From Plotosus lineatus (taxonomy: Eukaryota > Chordata > Actinopteri > Siluriformes > Plotosidae): DNA of 64,000 nucleotides. The notes under the pieces are model-generated. The model saw only the letters and a program-made list of their open reading frames with translations. It ran no database searches and had not been told where the DNA came from. The position numbers and the translations under genes are program-made. Shown here piece after piece: positions 10,145 through 23,500 of this stretch. How positions within the stretch are numbered: the first letter of the stretch is position 1; every line of letters starts with the position of its first letter. The stretch covers positions 36,403,564 to 36,467,563 of the forward strand of contig CM045734.1 of NCBI GenBank assembly GCA_024760905.1. Reading direction: 5' to 3'.

Positions 10145-13100
10145 CCGGAGCATAAACCCACAAGTGTAGAGGCTGTAAAGTTTCTCTCTTGCTTGACACT
10201 TATATATTTATTTATCTCTTTAACTAGACTCTTTAAAGGAAACGCAAAAACAAGAGAGTATTGAGCTTTTATGTGGCGTGTTCTGCATATCTTGTCGCAT
10301 TTCTGAGATGGGGAACAGCACAGATTTCTGTAGGCAATTTGATTCAAGCGCAGCAAAAGAGTACCCAGGGAGCTATTAGAAAAAAGAGAGCAATGTGTCA
10401 AGATATTTCAAAATGCTGATGGATCCCACAGAACAAACACGTGAAATATCACAAAGGTATGAACAGTGTACTGTCAACAGTGTACAGATGGTTAAATAGA
10501 TGTATCACATAATTTTCCAAACCATCACAGTGGTTTAATAGACTTTGAAATTAAACCATAATAAATGTTCTATCTATGAGATTATACTTTTTGATCGTGT
10601 AGCACACGGTTATAGACGTGAGTTATACATCGTTTCCCATTAGAGACTTTTAAACGGTTGCGGTAAGATCCGATTCCAAGAAATGTTGGCTTACATCTAG
10701 TTTCCACCTTTTTGAAGTTGTGTGTCTTCTTTCCTGTTCACAGTTCTTGTAAAAGACAAAGTACGAGCATAGGCCTAGGGTAAAAACTTCTATGTAGGCC
10801 ATGAAATCCATGGAGGAAGAGCAGGGCAGACATGGGAACATTTAGCTACGTGCACTGAAATGTCATGAAAATGACATACAGAATGCTCTGGTGGTAGCGA
10901 GCTATCACTGGCAGCACTACCTGACCTGTGAGGCACATAGGAGTAATTAGGACATTTACAGCCCGAGGAGGTGTTATCTCTGATTCTTTGACTTGATAAG
11001 GAGGTCCTTTTGGTTGGGAAAGAAGGAAAAAAAAAAAAAAAAAGGTTGTTTATCTTTGAATTTCTGATCACAGCCTGTACTCTGCACCCTTTTTTGGGTG
11101 TTGTTTGTGCTTGTTGTGTTAAAATTGAAACTTGAATTGTAAAAATCAAGATAAATATACACTGCTATCTGAAGGTGTCATTCCGAAGGATGACTTGGTG
11201 ATGGATATTATGTGGGGTCACTGACAGAATTAATGTCAGAGTGTAGACGAGAATTGCAAATATATACGTGATAAGGTATAACGTAGTACGTGCTCCTAAC
11301 CCATATTTGCTGCCACGTTCCCAATTCAGTTTGACAGCTAAACTAGCCTCAAGAGCAGCTAAATAAGTCCCTCGTATGTGGGCTGTTCTCACGTAGCAAT
11401 GTGTGCTCTTCAATATGTGAAAATAGTTTTAGAGGTCATATACTACCTCTAGCAACCTTGCAGACCTATAAGTCTGCTCAAACCAGTGAAATGACAGAGG
11501 ACTTTATGACCCCATTTTTACATATCTATCATAGGCAATTTTGCAGCTCTAACGGTGCCTGGGCAAAGCAAGGCAGACGCAGAGCCAATCTACAAAGATG
11601 TCAAGGACACCCTTTGAAATGAGAGAGTTGCCCCCATCCTCCTCCCTGTTCCATTTTGTTTTACCGATATTGAAAGCTGTTTCACTAAACCCTGCTATGA
11701 CCAGGGTGCATGTTGTTTTCACGTTTTGCGCTGAAAATAGTTCTTTATGCCATATAGAGTTTGCGGAACTTTTGTGACCGCGCCTGCTGAGTTACTTTAG
11801 ATCAGACGCATGCAAAACAGATTTTACGAGTGACGGGTTGTCTGTGCTGAAATAGCAGGGAATGAAACAAAAGTGCCATTGTCACTTGATTGATTCGACT
11901 GTCTGGGCAGTATTCGGTGAATCTTGGCCAGGTGGACTGCCCTCTCCATCCAACCTCAAAGCAATCTATTTGACACACGATATCATCCCGGATGACAGGT
12001 GAATAAATCTTAAATGGAGTCATGGATGCTAAGAGATACAATAGGTTTCAGTATCGTGCCACATTTCTTTAATCTCAGGAGGATGTCAGTACGGAGCTGG
12101 CAGACACTAGAATCCTACCATCGGCACAAGAAGAGACTGATATTTAGCACACAGCTCCCCCTGTGCCATTGATCCTCCATCTGCTTACCAAAGCGGCAGG
12201 TCCGTGTTACTTTGATCTCGGTGGATCATCGTCATTTGAAAAAGAGGCTATTTGCAGGTTCTTTGAATGAACAAATTGGATTTTAATATTTCTCCTTTAC
12301 ACCACATTTCTTTCTTTATTATGTCTTTTTTAAATAAATGAATTCTTTCCAGTTTCATATCATATGAGGCAAGAGTGAGTAATAAAAAAGTTTTTTTAAA
12401 AAAAAACCACCGCAAACTTTTTGAAGCACTTTAGATCTTGTAAGAAAGAAAGAAAACCATCTCATCACGAAGAGGTCATTTCATCAAATCCCACCTGTGC
12501 ATATGAAGTAAAATGTCTTCATTAGACCGTGTGCTTCGAGAGAAAATATCAGGCTTTGTACAATGGCGAAGGTCCACGTGTGACCTTTCTTTGGTTTTAA
12601 TCATTGCAACTCTTGACAGCTTAATAAGTTGAAGGTGCTGGAACGCAGCCTAACTTAATAAGGCCCCAGAGCCCAAGCCTTGGCCACCTATGATTGTTCC
12701 CATAAGTCTTTGCACATCTGGTGCCATGTCCTTGGGAGAGAAATATTTTCCATAACTTTCCTTATGCTCCAAAGACCTACGGCCAGCCCCGTCTTTATTG
12801 GTATTCGAATGATACAGTGCACTTTGTGGCACGATGGCAGGACCCATCCGCCTAGTGTCACACATTTATTACACTGAGCCTCTATAGCACAGGAGCTTCA
12901 GGATCACCTCTCTGCTATATTGTGCTCATTAAATATTACGGTAATTTATAGGTGTACTTTGTAAATCATACAGTCATGTTTAATTTATCTTGACGAAGTA
13001 TATTGTTATATGGGATATATGCTGTCCATATTTTTCACTTTATTACTATGGATGAATTACTCCCTCTTTATGATGCAGCTAAGCTGTATAATGCCACAAG

Positions 13101-13570
13101 CAGTAAAGGCATCGCTTTATGGAAACACGGTGGCTGTGCACATATATACAGTATATAGGGGAACGTCACATATCAAGCAAGCAATGTGTTGCTTTGCTGC
13201 ATTAGACAAGTGAGGTAATCTGAATAATTTAAAATGGTGATGCATTTAGCCTGAAGCTTCCTAACACCACAAAGGATATTATCCCACAAAAAGTGTAACA
13301 CACAGCAAAATAAAGAGTTAATCAGTGAAGCCCACTCACTTGAAGAACACTGCAGAGAAGGATGCAACTTTTCTTTTATTTATTTGCTTGCTGCTTAAAT
13401 TAAACAGTTCAACCAGGTTCACCATCACAGAGCATCATGTTTTTCTTCTTTTATCAAGTGTAACTTTATTTATTGGAGAGCATGGTTTTAAAAGTGTTTA
13501 CATGTCTGCTATACAGTAAGAAAGTCCTGGGTTCGAGTCCCAGGCTGTGTGGAAATAGGTTTTCAGATCA
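9352..13570. other. Unique region, no gene recognised
   Basis: About 4.2 kb lacks recognisable repeats apart from a 33-base poly-T at 10,110-10,142 and a poly-A near 11,026-11,043. Several parts (10,790-10,990, 12,060-12,260, 12,440-12,880) have even base composition and no simple repeats, unlike their surroundings. They could be conserved non-coding sequence, but there is no splice-flanked frame with recognisable protein motifs. A tRNA-like B-box sequence (GGGTTCGAGTCCC) near 13,530 sits just before the next SINE and is not a complete tRNA. Confidence 0.5.
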
Positions 13571-13897
13571 GTTCATTTTCTGTAACCACTTAATCCTAAT
13601 TAGGGTCGCGGGGAGGCTGGCGCCCATCCCAGCCGACTCCGGGCGAGAGCAGAGTGCACCCTGGACAGCTCACCAGGCCATCACAGGGCGGAAACACGCT
13701 GATGGCTTTGCAGCTACGCTTGATGAAAGTCAGCAATGGTTCTTTTACATGAACCTCACACCATAAACAGTGAGAGACATGGCCGGCCTTTGATAACCCA
13801 GTTAACTGCACTGGGGTGGACAGTGAAAACCTGGGTTGAACCCCCAACCATAGGATCAGCTATCCAATGCCCTTTACCACTAGACCACCACTGCCCG
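13571..13897 (-). mobile_element. tRNA-headed SINE with L2-type tail
   Basis: A nearly full copy in the minus orientation. The head starts at 13,897 (CGGGCAGTGGTGG), the B-box region lies near 13,840 (GGTTCAACCC form), and the common body is well kept. The tail carries GCGACCCTAATTAGGATTAA followed by GTGGTTACAGAAAATGAA. It is one of the best copies for defining the family consensus. Confidence 0.88.
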
Positions 13898-13997
13898 AAA
13901 TACGTTTTCTGATTCTTAATTAGTTTGATGAGTGGAAAATATGTTAAATTATGTTGTTTATTTACAATTAACTAATTTTCTTTTCCATAAATAAAAC

Positions 13998-14133
<136 letters not shown>

Positions 14134-14612
14134 CAGGGATCCCTCACTTTCCGCTGTTAATTGGGACAGAGATCACCCCCGCAATAACTGAAATCCGCGA
14201 AGTAGGATCACCCCCCCCCCCCCCCCCGACTGAAGTATACATACATGTATATGTGTATATAATATCAATAAATACATATTCAATGCTATAAATTGTTACA
14301 ATAACAATTAAACTTTAAAGAATAATGCATAAGATGTAAATAAAATATAAATATACACACATACAGACGCACGCATGCAGATGCACACCTCACAAAAATA
14401 TAGTTTTGATGGGAGATTTTGGGTTGTTTTTTGTTTTGTGTTTGTTCAGGGTTTGTTTTTTATAATTTGGCATGTTTTTGTGGCATTTTCCTTAACTTTT
14501 TCCCCTTTTCTTCGTTAATTTCCTCATTTTTTTATTTCAATGAATATTAAAAAAAAAAAAGCGATGCACTGAAGCCGCATGAATTGAAGCGCGAAGTAGT
14601 GAGGGATCCCTG
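14134..14612 (+). mobile_element. TIR element (MITE), CAGGGATCCCTC family, copy A
   Basis: The element opens CAGGGATCCCTCACTTTCCG and closes with GAAGCGCGAAGTAGTGAGGG then ATCCCTG, giving about 12 bp of matching inverted ends and a further imperfect CGCG match. Interior marks are an 'AATTGGGAC' block, a C-run, 'AATATCAATAAATA', a CA-rich patch, 'GATGGGAGATTTTGGG' and 'GATGCACTGAAGCCGCATGA'. There is no coding capacity. The left flank ends in TA, as in most copies. The ends resemble pogo/Tigger-type elements. Size is 479 bp. Confidence 0.85.
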
Positions 14613-14616
14613 TGTG

Positions 14617-14618
<2 letters not shown>

Positions 14619-14703
<85 letters not shown>
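14619..14703. repeat. (TA)n microsatellite
   Basis: About 42 TA units between two inversely oriented MITE copies (A plus, B minus). Confidence 0.95.
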
Positions 14704-14709
<6 letters not shown>

Positions 14710-14731
14710 TATTTATACATACATATAGACT

Positions 14732-14975
14732 CAGTGACCCCTCGCTATTTCGTGCTTCAGTTTCTGTGGCTTCAGTGCATCACGGGTGTTTCAAAAATAT
14801 TAATTGAAAAATAAAAATATAAGGAAATTAAGGAAAAATAGGGAAAAAGTTAAAGAAAATGCTGCAAAACAAGGCCAATTATGAAAAAACCAAACAGACA
14901 CAAACAAAAAAAAACAATCCAAACCCTCCAACAAAACTACTTACATTTTTTTGTGAGGTGTGCATCTGTGTTAGC

Positions 14976-15047
<72 letters not shown>

Positions 15048-15270
15048 ACATCTGTATGTGTGTGTATTTATATATATATATATATATATTTTTTTTACAT
15101 CTTTTGCATGTTTAATTGTTTTTATAAGCATTTACAGCATTGTATATGCATGTATTGATATTATGTATACATACTGTATACATGTACGTATATGTCAATC
15201 AGGGGGGTCAATCCTACTTCGCGAAATCGGCGGTCGCGGGGGTTTTGAATGCCATTAACTACGGAAAGTG

Positions 15271-15280
<10 letters not shown>
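14732..15280 (-). mobile_element. TIR element (MITE), copy B, with expanded (TG)n
   Basis: Minus-oriented member of the same family: CCTCGCTATTTCGTGCTTCA near the left edge and CGGAAAGTGAGGGAT near the right edge. Both extreme ends have mutated. The internal CA/TG-rich patch, short in other copies, has grown here to about 33 TG units (14,979-15,045) plus a (TA)n at 15,070-15,089. This inflates the copy to about 549 bp. Confidence 0.82.

Positions 15281-15357
<77 letters not shown>
15281..15357. repeat. (TG)n microsatellite
   Basis: About 38 TG units that start exactly at the degraded right end of MITE copy B. Confidence 0.95.
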
Positions 15358-15359
<2 letters not shown>

Positions 15360-16516
15360 ATATATTTTCAATTTGTCTAGATCATGTCTGGATGAATTCC
15401 TCACTGCTACTAGTTTTTAACCAGACATCTACAAATGATCCAAATATACATATAATAAGAATTGGGAAAAAAATAATTAGCACTTTTATTAATGTTATGG
15501 GATTATTACAAAGGGGTTCTACATAGTCCACTGACATGTTCCTTTTAAAATAACAAATTACACGTCATTTATGAAGCGTGTATTTAGTGTGACTCTCAGC
15601 AGCCCTCTAAGCCCTTCCCTATGATGTACACACTAATCTCTCAATCCTCTCTCTTTCCCAGAAGTTTAACCACAGGTGAGGGCTGGATCAGATCGATAGC
15701 TCTCTGCTTGTTTTGCCAGCACTTTGCGTGCAACATAATTGGATTGACACTGACAGAGAAACAATGGCAGACTGATTTTTTAAAAAGCATACTATGTTCT
15801 GGTAGGCAGCACAGGGCTGACACCTGACCCTGTGTTTAGAGACTGAGGCCCCAATGCACGGGAGGATTTCACTGACCACAACCTCGATTTTCTGTCATCC
15901 TGGCTGGAGAGCTTGTTTCTTGGCAGAAAATACCTTCAGAGGAAAGAGGGGGGAAAGCGATGGAGGGGAAAAAAATGCAGGCCTGGAAGGAAGATCAACA
16001 TTTTCCCTCTCATTTCCTCTATGCGGTGGGGCTGAATATGGGGCACATTCACACCTGAGAGAGAGACATACAGATAGAGAGTGAGCGAGACAGAACAAAA
16101 ATAAATAAATTTAAAAATCACTGCATCAGTGCTGAATAAACACAGTAGGTTATTTGTAGCAGTCAAATCCTGGGTGACGAAATAATATAGAAAACTTTAT
16201 GTAAATGTTATTAAAAAAACAGGCATTTCACACATCTTTATTTAGTTGTTTTTTTTTTTTTTTCTAATGTTATGGAATTTTATACAAACCTAGATTCTAC
16301 TTGTGCATTGTATAATCAACAATTATTTTCATAAGGAAGGTGGATGTTGCTGAATAAGAACAGATACTGAATGTTGAGGGAAATATTCGATTTAGCGACA
16401 TCTGCTAAGGCTGAGGTGATTAAATGTTTTAGACATAAAAGTACATGGGAATCAGTAACGCGGTGAGATTGACAGCTGGTGAGGCACTGACTCTTTTAAG
16501 AGCAGATTTACAAATA
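15358..16516. other. Unique sequence, no gene seen
   Basis: No repeats beyond short A/T runs and no convincing frame. The segment 15,590-16,080 has balanced composition and might be conserved non-coding DNA. Confidence 0.5.
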
Positions 16517-17040
16517 CAGGGATCTCTCACGTTCCGCAGTTAATTGGGACCGAGATCCCCCGCGACCTCCGAAACTCATGAAGTAGGATCACCCCCTCCA
16601 ACCCCCCTGACTGACGTATACGTACATGTACATGTGTATATAATATCAATAAATAAATATTCATTGCTATAAATGCTTATAATAACAATTAAACATTCAA
16701 AAATAATATATAGGATGTAAATAAAATATAAATACACACACATACAGACGCGCACACACGCATGCAGATGCACGCGCACACACTCAGATGCGTACCTCAC
16801 AAAAATGTAAGTAGTTTTGACGGGAGGTTTTGGGTTGTTTTTTGTTTTGTCATTGTTTTGTTTTTTGGGTTGTTGTTTTTTTTTTTGCATAATTAGCCAT
16901 GTTGTTGTGGCCTTTTCTTTAACTTTTTCCCCTATTCTTCCTTAATTTCCTTATTTTTTAATTCGATGAATATTAAAAAAAAAAAACCGCAATGCAGTAA
17001 AGCCGCATGAATTGTAGCACAAAGTAGCGAGGGATCCCTG
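16517..17040 (+). mobile_element. TIR element (MITE), copy C, best-preserved ends
   Basis: It runs from CAGGGATCTCTCACGTTCCG to AGCGAGGGATCCCTG, 524 bp, and is bounded on both sides by TACAAATA (16,509-16,516 and 17,041-17,048). The canonical duplication for pogo-like elements is TA, which is present. The extra six matching bases are discussed in the findings. Interior blocks are the same as in copy A. There is no coding frame. Confidence 0.88.
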
Positions 17041-17446
17041 TACAAATAACCATGATGAGTATTTTATTTATCATTTGATTGACAGCAGGCAATATGTTGT
17101 GTTTTATATCTCATATCAGTATTCTTTACACAGACATGTGACACAAATTTAACTTGAAGTTAAAATGTATTTCAATTGAGCTTTTCCAACTTGAAATAAT
17201 AAAAGTTTATGGTCTTACCTTGACTTGGACATGAAATCCATGCACTAATCCTTCTGGGCAAATATATCTGACTTTTTGGAGAAGTTCTCCTTGTTTAGTT
17301 TTAAAGGTTTATTTGCGATCTCTTCGAGATCATCGCCAGGGCAGTTCAATGTATTTACCATGACTAGTGGAGTCTGCACTTTCATTATTAGCACGAAATG
17401 GCAGCTGCAGTTTAGAGAGGAAAGAGGATGAGTTGATAAGGCCTTT
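17041..17446. other. Unique sequence, no gene seen
   Basis: Nothing recognisable between MITE copy C and the RTE fragment. Confidence 0.55.
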
Positions 17447-17783
17447 TCTTCTTCTTCTTCTTCTTTTTCTTCTTCTTCTTCTTTTACTTTCGGCTGCTCC
17501 CTTCAGGGTTCGCCACAGCAAATCATCCGCCTCCATCTCACCCTATCCTCTGCATCTTCTTTTCTGACTCCAACGACCTTCATGTCTTCCTTCACCACAT
17601 CCATAAATATCTTCTTTGGTCTTCATTGAGGCCTTCTGCCTGGTAGTTCCAACCTCAGCATCCTACTGCCAATATACTCACTATCCCTCCTCTGTACATG
17701 TCCAAACCATCTCAATCTAGCCTCTCTGATTTTGTCTCCAAAACATCTTACATGGGCTGTCCCTCTGATATACTCATTCCTTT
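17447..17783 (-). pseudogene. RTE-type LINE copy 5, 3' fragment
   Basis: This holds only the last ~330 bp of an RTE element in the minus orientation. The (CTT)n at the left is the complement of the element's (GAA)n terminus. Next come the complement of CGAACCCTGAAGGGAGCAGC and a frame encoding RGTAHVRCFGDKIREARLRW and the LELPGRRPQ region (17,623-17,783), the C-terminal tail of the RTE protein. The fragment breaks off abruptly near 17,783, as expected for 5' truncation during reverse transcription. A frameshift is present near residue LPGRRPQ. Confidence 0.87.
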
Positions 17784-19256
17784 TAAAATCTCTATTTTCT
17801 TTTACCTTTGCATTGTGTAAGCTAATGTTGTGTTCGTTCAAGGCCAAGTCTATCCTAGAAACCCCAAAAGTTTTCAAAGCGATCTGGCTTTAAATGTTTT
17901 TTTTGTTTGTTTGTTTTGTTGTTTTTTTGTGTGTGTGTGGGGGGGGGTATTACCACTATGGGGGGGGGCAGGGCAGGTTCTTTCCCGTGGTCTGAAGCAA
18001 ACCTTTCAGCTCCGGTGTTAGTCTTCCTTTAGTTATTAGCTCTTGTTTTTACTGACACTCCAGATCTGCAAATTTTCTCAGTTTGCAAATATAATCTTCC
18101 ATTTTGATAAGGCGGATTGTGAAGGAAAGTTAACAAGAACGAAGAAGAAGATTGTAGGTTGTGCAAGAATCTGTGGGCTCACAAGCGCCCTCTGCCATGA
18201 GTCAGGCATACTGTTTACCTCACCAGTAACTTTTTTACTAGGATTGATAATTAATCTGTGAGTGTAAACACATTACAGAAACACATTTCATAAATTTGCA
18301 AGATTATGAAAGGGCAAAGCATATAATGTGGGTTTTTGAAAACATTTCATTTGTAATATATAAGGGGATAGTGACACACTATTTGCTTCAAATACCAGCA
18401 CAGTCCCTGAGAGTTTACACAATTCACTGAGCAGCAAAGTGGTGCCTCCTGGCACATCTACTCCCTGTATTTGAATGGGACATATGGAAACTAAATTCTG
18501 CTATTGTTTATTGAAAAAAATAATAATTTTAATATTGGATTTGAATGATAAAATGGTTTGTAATACATACCAGCTGACAAATATGAACATTTATTATACT
18601 TTATAATCAACTTATTTTCCTTTCAAGATTGAAAGGGGAGGATCTGCCTCCGCTGAATGCATGTCACTGATGGGAAAATAGAAAGCAATTAAATCAGGAT
18701 AGTTAATTTATAGTTTACTTTTACATATTTCAAGGTGACAGGTGCTGGGGAGCTTCATGCCCTCCTCAAATAGCACATAAACACATTAGGGAACAGTTTG
18801 TTTTTTAACTAATTCAAAGTTTGCACATTATACAGAGTGGAAACAATTAAATGCTTTCATTCCAAATTGTGTTGCTTTTCATTGAGAATAAACAAGAGCC
18901 AGCCAGCATGAGTAAGCAGTCAGCTTTTCATGAGTAATGACAACTCCATTTTTACCCTGTTGCTACAAGAACTACAGTCAGAAAGTGTCCATTTTGAAAA
19001 GAAAAGAAAAAATCTAATAAAAAATATCACTGGATTGTAAAAGTACACATTATTACTTGCTGGTTTTATGCATTGCTAACTAATTCTTAGCATCACATTA
19101 GCATTGTGAATGCTCGAACTTGAGGATACCAACCAAAGGTACTACAACTAATCTCTGACATTTAAACTGTATGTACGCAGGGTGCACTATTTTGAAATTT
19201 CATTAAATGTGAAATATTTTCCATCTTTGTTTTTGGACCAAAATGCTTTTTGCACA
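17784..19256. other. Unique sequence, no gene seen
   Basis: Short G-runs near 17,939-17,973 and otherwise AT-rich DNA. No frame or repeat is recognisable. Confidence 0.55.
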
Positions 19257-19917
19257 GGCAGTGGTGACCTGGTGGTAACGTGCTGGATCACTGATTCCAG
19301 TGTTAGGGGTTCAAGCACCACTCTCAATGGGTTGTCACGGTCCCTTAGTGCAGCTACCTGCATTATCAAAGGTTGGCCATGTCTCCCACTGCCTATGGTG
19401 ATTTTAATTGATTGATTGATTAACTGTTTGGGTTTTTACACCCGAGCCTAGCTCGGCTCATCAGGCCGGTGCTTATCCCCGGTTTCCGTAGTGTAAAGCA
19501 ATCAGGAGTTGAACTCCTCCTGCATGGGACGCTAGTCCATCGCAGGTTACCTTCCCAGTATATTTTTACTGGTACACATTTATACTGCTGGGTGAACAGA
19601 GGCACACTTGTGGTTGAGACCTTGCCCAGGGGTCTTAGCACAGTGAGGGTCTCAGTGGGATTTGAACTCACAACCTCCCGATCATGAGCCCAACACTCTA
19701 ACCACTACACCACCGACTCCACAATCTACGGTCTATGGTGAGAGGCATGTAACCATTGCTGATTTTTGTAACGAGTAGGCCGCATAGCCGTGAGCGTGTT
19801 TCTGCCCTGCGATGGCTTGGCAAGCTATGCAGGGTGTACTTTGCCCTCACCCAGAGTTGGCTGAAATGTGTGCCAGCCTTCCCGTGACCCTAATTAGCAC
19901 TAAGCGGTTCAGAGAAT
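19257..19917 (+). mobile_element. tRNA-headed SINE (L2 tail), split by another SINE
   Basis: The head (GGCAGTGGTGACCTGGTGGT) and body run to 19,400. The element resumes at 19,733 with CTATGGTGAGAGGCATGT and continues into the L2-type tail, ending CGTGACCCTAATTAGCACTA, then AGCGGTTCAGAGAATGAG. The gap is filled by a different SINE. The shared bases CTATGGTG on both sides mark the duplicated target. Confidence 0.88.
19401..19732 (-). mobile_element. Different tRNA-headed SINE nested in a SINE
   Basis: In the minus orientation it begins near 19,720 with GGAGTCGGTGGTGTAGTGGT and has a B box (GTTCAAATCCC form) near 19,660. It ends with 'GATGAGCCGAGCTAGGCTCG', 'AAACCCAAACAGTTAA' and a (TCAA)n-type tail at 19,401-19,425. 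Head, body and tail all differ from the surrounding SINE. A related tail fragment occurs at 42,052-42,175. The duplicated target is about 9-11 bp around CTATGGTG, with extra bases ACAATCTACGGT on the head side. Confidence 0.82.
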
Positions 19918-20184
19918 GAGTGAATGCGTTTTGCAACCATCTAGCACTTTGGTACTTTAAGCATAAAAACTTGGAAAGTTGCTCATTACTTTTAGTCATA
20001 AAAATAGTTAATTCTAACAACACTTTGCTGCTGGGTAAATAAAATCCACTGAGAACAAAGAGATTTTTAAAACCAGCAAAACCACACAACTGCAGTTTAA
20101 AGTTATTCAATCATGTGCTCATAAACATTATGATATACTAATCATGAGCAGAACAACAAAAAAAAAAAAAATCAAACATCAATA
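19918..20184. other. Unique sequence, no gene seen
   Basis: Short AT-rich spacer between the nested SINEs and MITE copy D, with a poly-A near 20,158-20,170. Confidence 0.55.
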
Positions 20185-20571
20185 CAAGGATCCCTCGTGA
20201 CTTCGCGCTACAATTCATGTGGCTTCAGTGCATCGCATTTTTTTTTTATATTCATCGAATTAAAAAAATAAGGAAATTAAGGAAGAATAGGGGAAAGGGT
20301 TAAAGAAAATGCCATAAAAACAAGGCCAATTATGCAAAAAAAAAAAAAAAAAAAAAAAAAACAAACACAAAACTAAAAACAACCCAAAACCTCCCAACAA
20401 AACTACTTACAATTTTATGTGAGGGGCGCATCTGTGTGCGTGTGCACGAGAATCTGTATGTGTGTGTATTTATATTTCATTTACAGCTTATGCTTTATTT
20501 TTTTATGTTTAATTGTTATTATAAGCATTGATAGCATTGAATATGTAATCATTGAAATTATATACACATAT
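20185..20571 (-). mobile_element. TIR element (MITE), copy D, left part
   Basis: The right half of a MITE in the minus orientation. It starts CAAGGATCCCTCGTGACTTC and reads through the family blocks up to the ATTATATACACATAT site at 20,557-20,571, where the RTE element is inserted. A 20-plus base poly-A interrupts the interior. Confidence 0.85.
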
Positions 20572-23500
20572 CTTCTTCTTCTCCTTTCGGCTGTTCCCTT
20601 CAGGGGTTGCCACAGCGAATCATCTGCCTCCATCTCACCCTATCCTTTGCATCTTCTTCCCTTACACCAACTGCCTTCATGTCCTCCTTCACCACATTCA
20701 TGAATCGTCTCTTTGGTCTTCCTCTAGGCCTTCTGCCTGGTAGTTCCAACCTCAGCATCCTACTATCAATATACTCACTATTCCTCCTCTGTACATGTCC
20801 AAACCATTTCAATCTAGCCTCTCTGACTTTGTCTCCAAAACATCTTACATGTGCTGTCCCTCTAATGTGCTCATTCCTGATCCTATCTATCCTCGTTACT
20901 CCCAAAAAGAGAACCTCAACATATTCATCTCTGGCACCTCCAGCTCTGCCTCCTGTCTTTTCTTCAGCGCCACTTTTTCTAAACCATACAACATTGCTGG
21001 CCTCAACACTCTTGTACACTTTTCCTTTCATTCTTGCCAATACCCACCCACCGACACATCACACCGGACACTTTTCTCCAACCATTCAAACCTGCCTGCA
21101 CGTGCACCTTCACGTCTTTTTCACACTCTCCACTGCTCTGGATTGTTGAACCAAAGTACTTAAAATCTTCCACCTTCCTTATCTCTGCTCCCTGTAACCT
21201 CACCGTTCCTCTTGAGTCCTTGTCATTCATGTATTCTGTCTTACTGAGGCTAACCTTCATTCGCCTCCTTTCCAGGGCATACCTCCACCTCTCTACATTT
21301 TCCTCCACTTGTTCTCTGCTCTCACTACAGATCACAATGTCATTTGCAAACATAATCTTGTCTAACCTCGTCTGTCAGCCTGTCCATCACCATAGCAAAC
21401 AAGAAGGGGCTCAGAGCTGACCCTTGATGCAGTTCCACCTCCATCTTGAACTCTTCTGTCACACCGACAGCACACCTCACCACTGTCTTACATCTCTTAT
21501 ACATGTCCTGCACCACTCTAACATACTTCTCTTCCACTCCAGACTTCCTCGTGCAATACAACAGTTCCTCTCTCAGCACCCTGTCATATGCTTTCTCCAG
21601 ATCTACAAAGGCACAATGCAGCTCCGTCTGACCTTCTCTGTACTTCTCTATTAACATCCTCAATGCAAACACTGCATCTGTGGTGCTCTTTCTTGGCATG
21701 AAATCAAACTGTTGTTCACAAATGCTGACCTCGTTGAATGTTCTTGTCAGGAAATCTACTGCTACCTCTCCAAGACACTTCCATACCTCCACCGGTATGT
21801 CATCAGGACCAACTGCCTTTCCATTCTTCATCCTCTTCAATGCCCTCCTCACTTCACCCTTATCTTTGCTACTTCCTGGTCCTCAATGGTCACCTCTTCT
21901 ACTCTTTTTTCTCTCTCATTTTCCTCATTCATCAGCTCTTCAAAGTACTCTTTCCATCTTCACAGCACACTTCTGTCATCAGTCAATACATTTCCCTCTC
22001 TGTCCTTAATCACTCTAACTTGCTGCACATCCTTCCCATCTCTATTTCTCTGCTGTGCTAACCTGTATAAATCATTTTCTCCCTCTTTACTTTCCAACCG
22101 AGCATACAAGTCATCATACACCCTCTGTTTGGCCTTTGACACTGCTATCTTTAACTTACGCTGTGTCTCCCTGTACTCCTGTTTACTCTCTTCGGTCCTC
22201 TCAATGTCCCACTTCTTCTTGGCTAACCTCTTCTTTTGTACACACTCCTGCACTTCCTCATTCCACCACCAAGTCTCCTTATCTACTTTCCTTCCAGATG
22301 ACACACCAAGTATTCTCCTACCTGTCTCCCTGCTCACATTAGCTGTAGTCCAGTCCAGTCATCTGGAAGCACTTCCTGACTACCCAAAGCCTGTTTCAAC
22401 TCCCCCTTGAAGACAACATGACACTCTTTCCTTTTCAGCTTCCACCACTTTGTCTTCTGCGCTGCCTTTGCCTTCTTCACCTTCCTCACCATCAGCATCA
22501 TCCTGCACACCACCATCCTATGCTGTTTGACAACACTCTCACCCACTACTACTTTGCAGTCACTGACTTCCTTCAAACTGCATCGCCTACACAAGATGTA
22601 GTCTTCCTGTGTGCTCCTACCTCCGCTTTTATAAGTCACCCTTTGCTCCTATCTCTTCTGGAATAAAAGTATTCACCACAGCCATTTCCATAATTTTTGC
22701 AAAATCTATCAACATCTGTCCTTCTGTGTTCCTGTCCTGAATACCAAACCTGCCCATCACTTCACCGTCCTCTCTGTTTCCTGCACCAACTGTTCCATTG
22801 AAGTCTGCCCCAATGACCAATCTTTCACCTCTGGGAGTCCTCTGCATCACTTCATCTAACTCACTCTAGAATCTCTCCTTCTCTTCTAGCTCACATCCTG
22901 CCTGTGGTACATAAGCACTAACAACATTGAGCATCACGCCTTCAATTTCTAACTTGAGACTCATCACTCTGTCTGACACTCTTTTCACTTGTAGAACATT
23001 CCTGACAAACTCCTCCTTCAAGATGACTCCGACTCAATTTCTCTTCCCATCCACACCATGATAAAACAGCTTAAACCCTGCTCTTAAGCTTCTAGCCTTG
23101 CTACCTTTCCATCTGGTCTCCTGAACACACAGTATGTCCACCTTCCTCCTCTGCATCATGTCAGCCAGCTCTCTACCTTTTCCTATCATAGTTCCAACAT
23201 TCAAAGTCCCTACTTTCAGTCCTAGACTCATGCCTTTCCGCTTCTCTCTCTGCCTACAGACACGCCTCCCGCCTTTCCTTCTTTGATGTCTTCGACCAAC
23301 AGTAGTCCAATTTCCATCAGCACCCTGTTGGTTAACAGCACTGATGGCGGTCGTTGTTAACCCGGGCCTCGACCGATCTGATATGACATTCTTTCTTGTG
23401 ATTCCCATATTGTGTTTGGCATTTTTTTTACGCCGGATGCCCTTCCTGACCCAACCCTCTGTATTTATCCGGGCTTGGGACAGGCGTGAGGGAGAGACAC

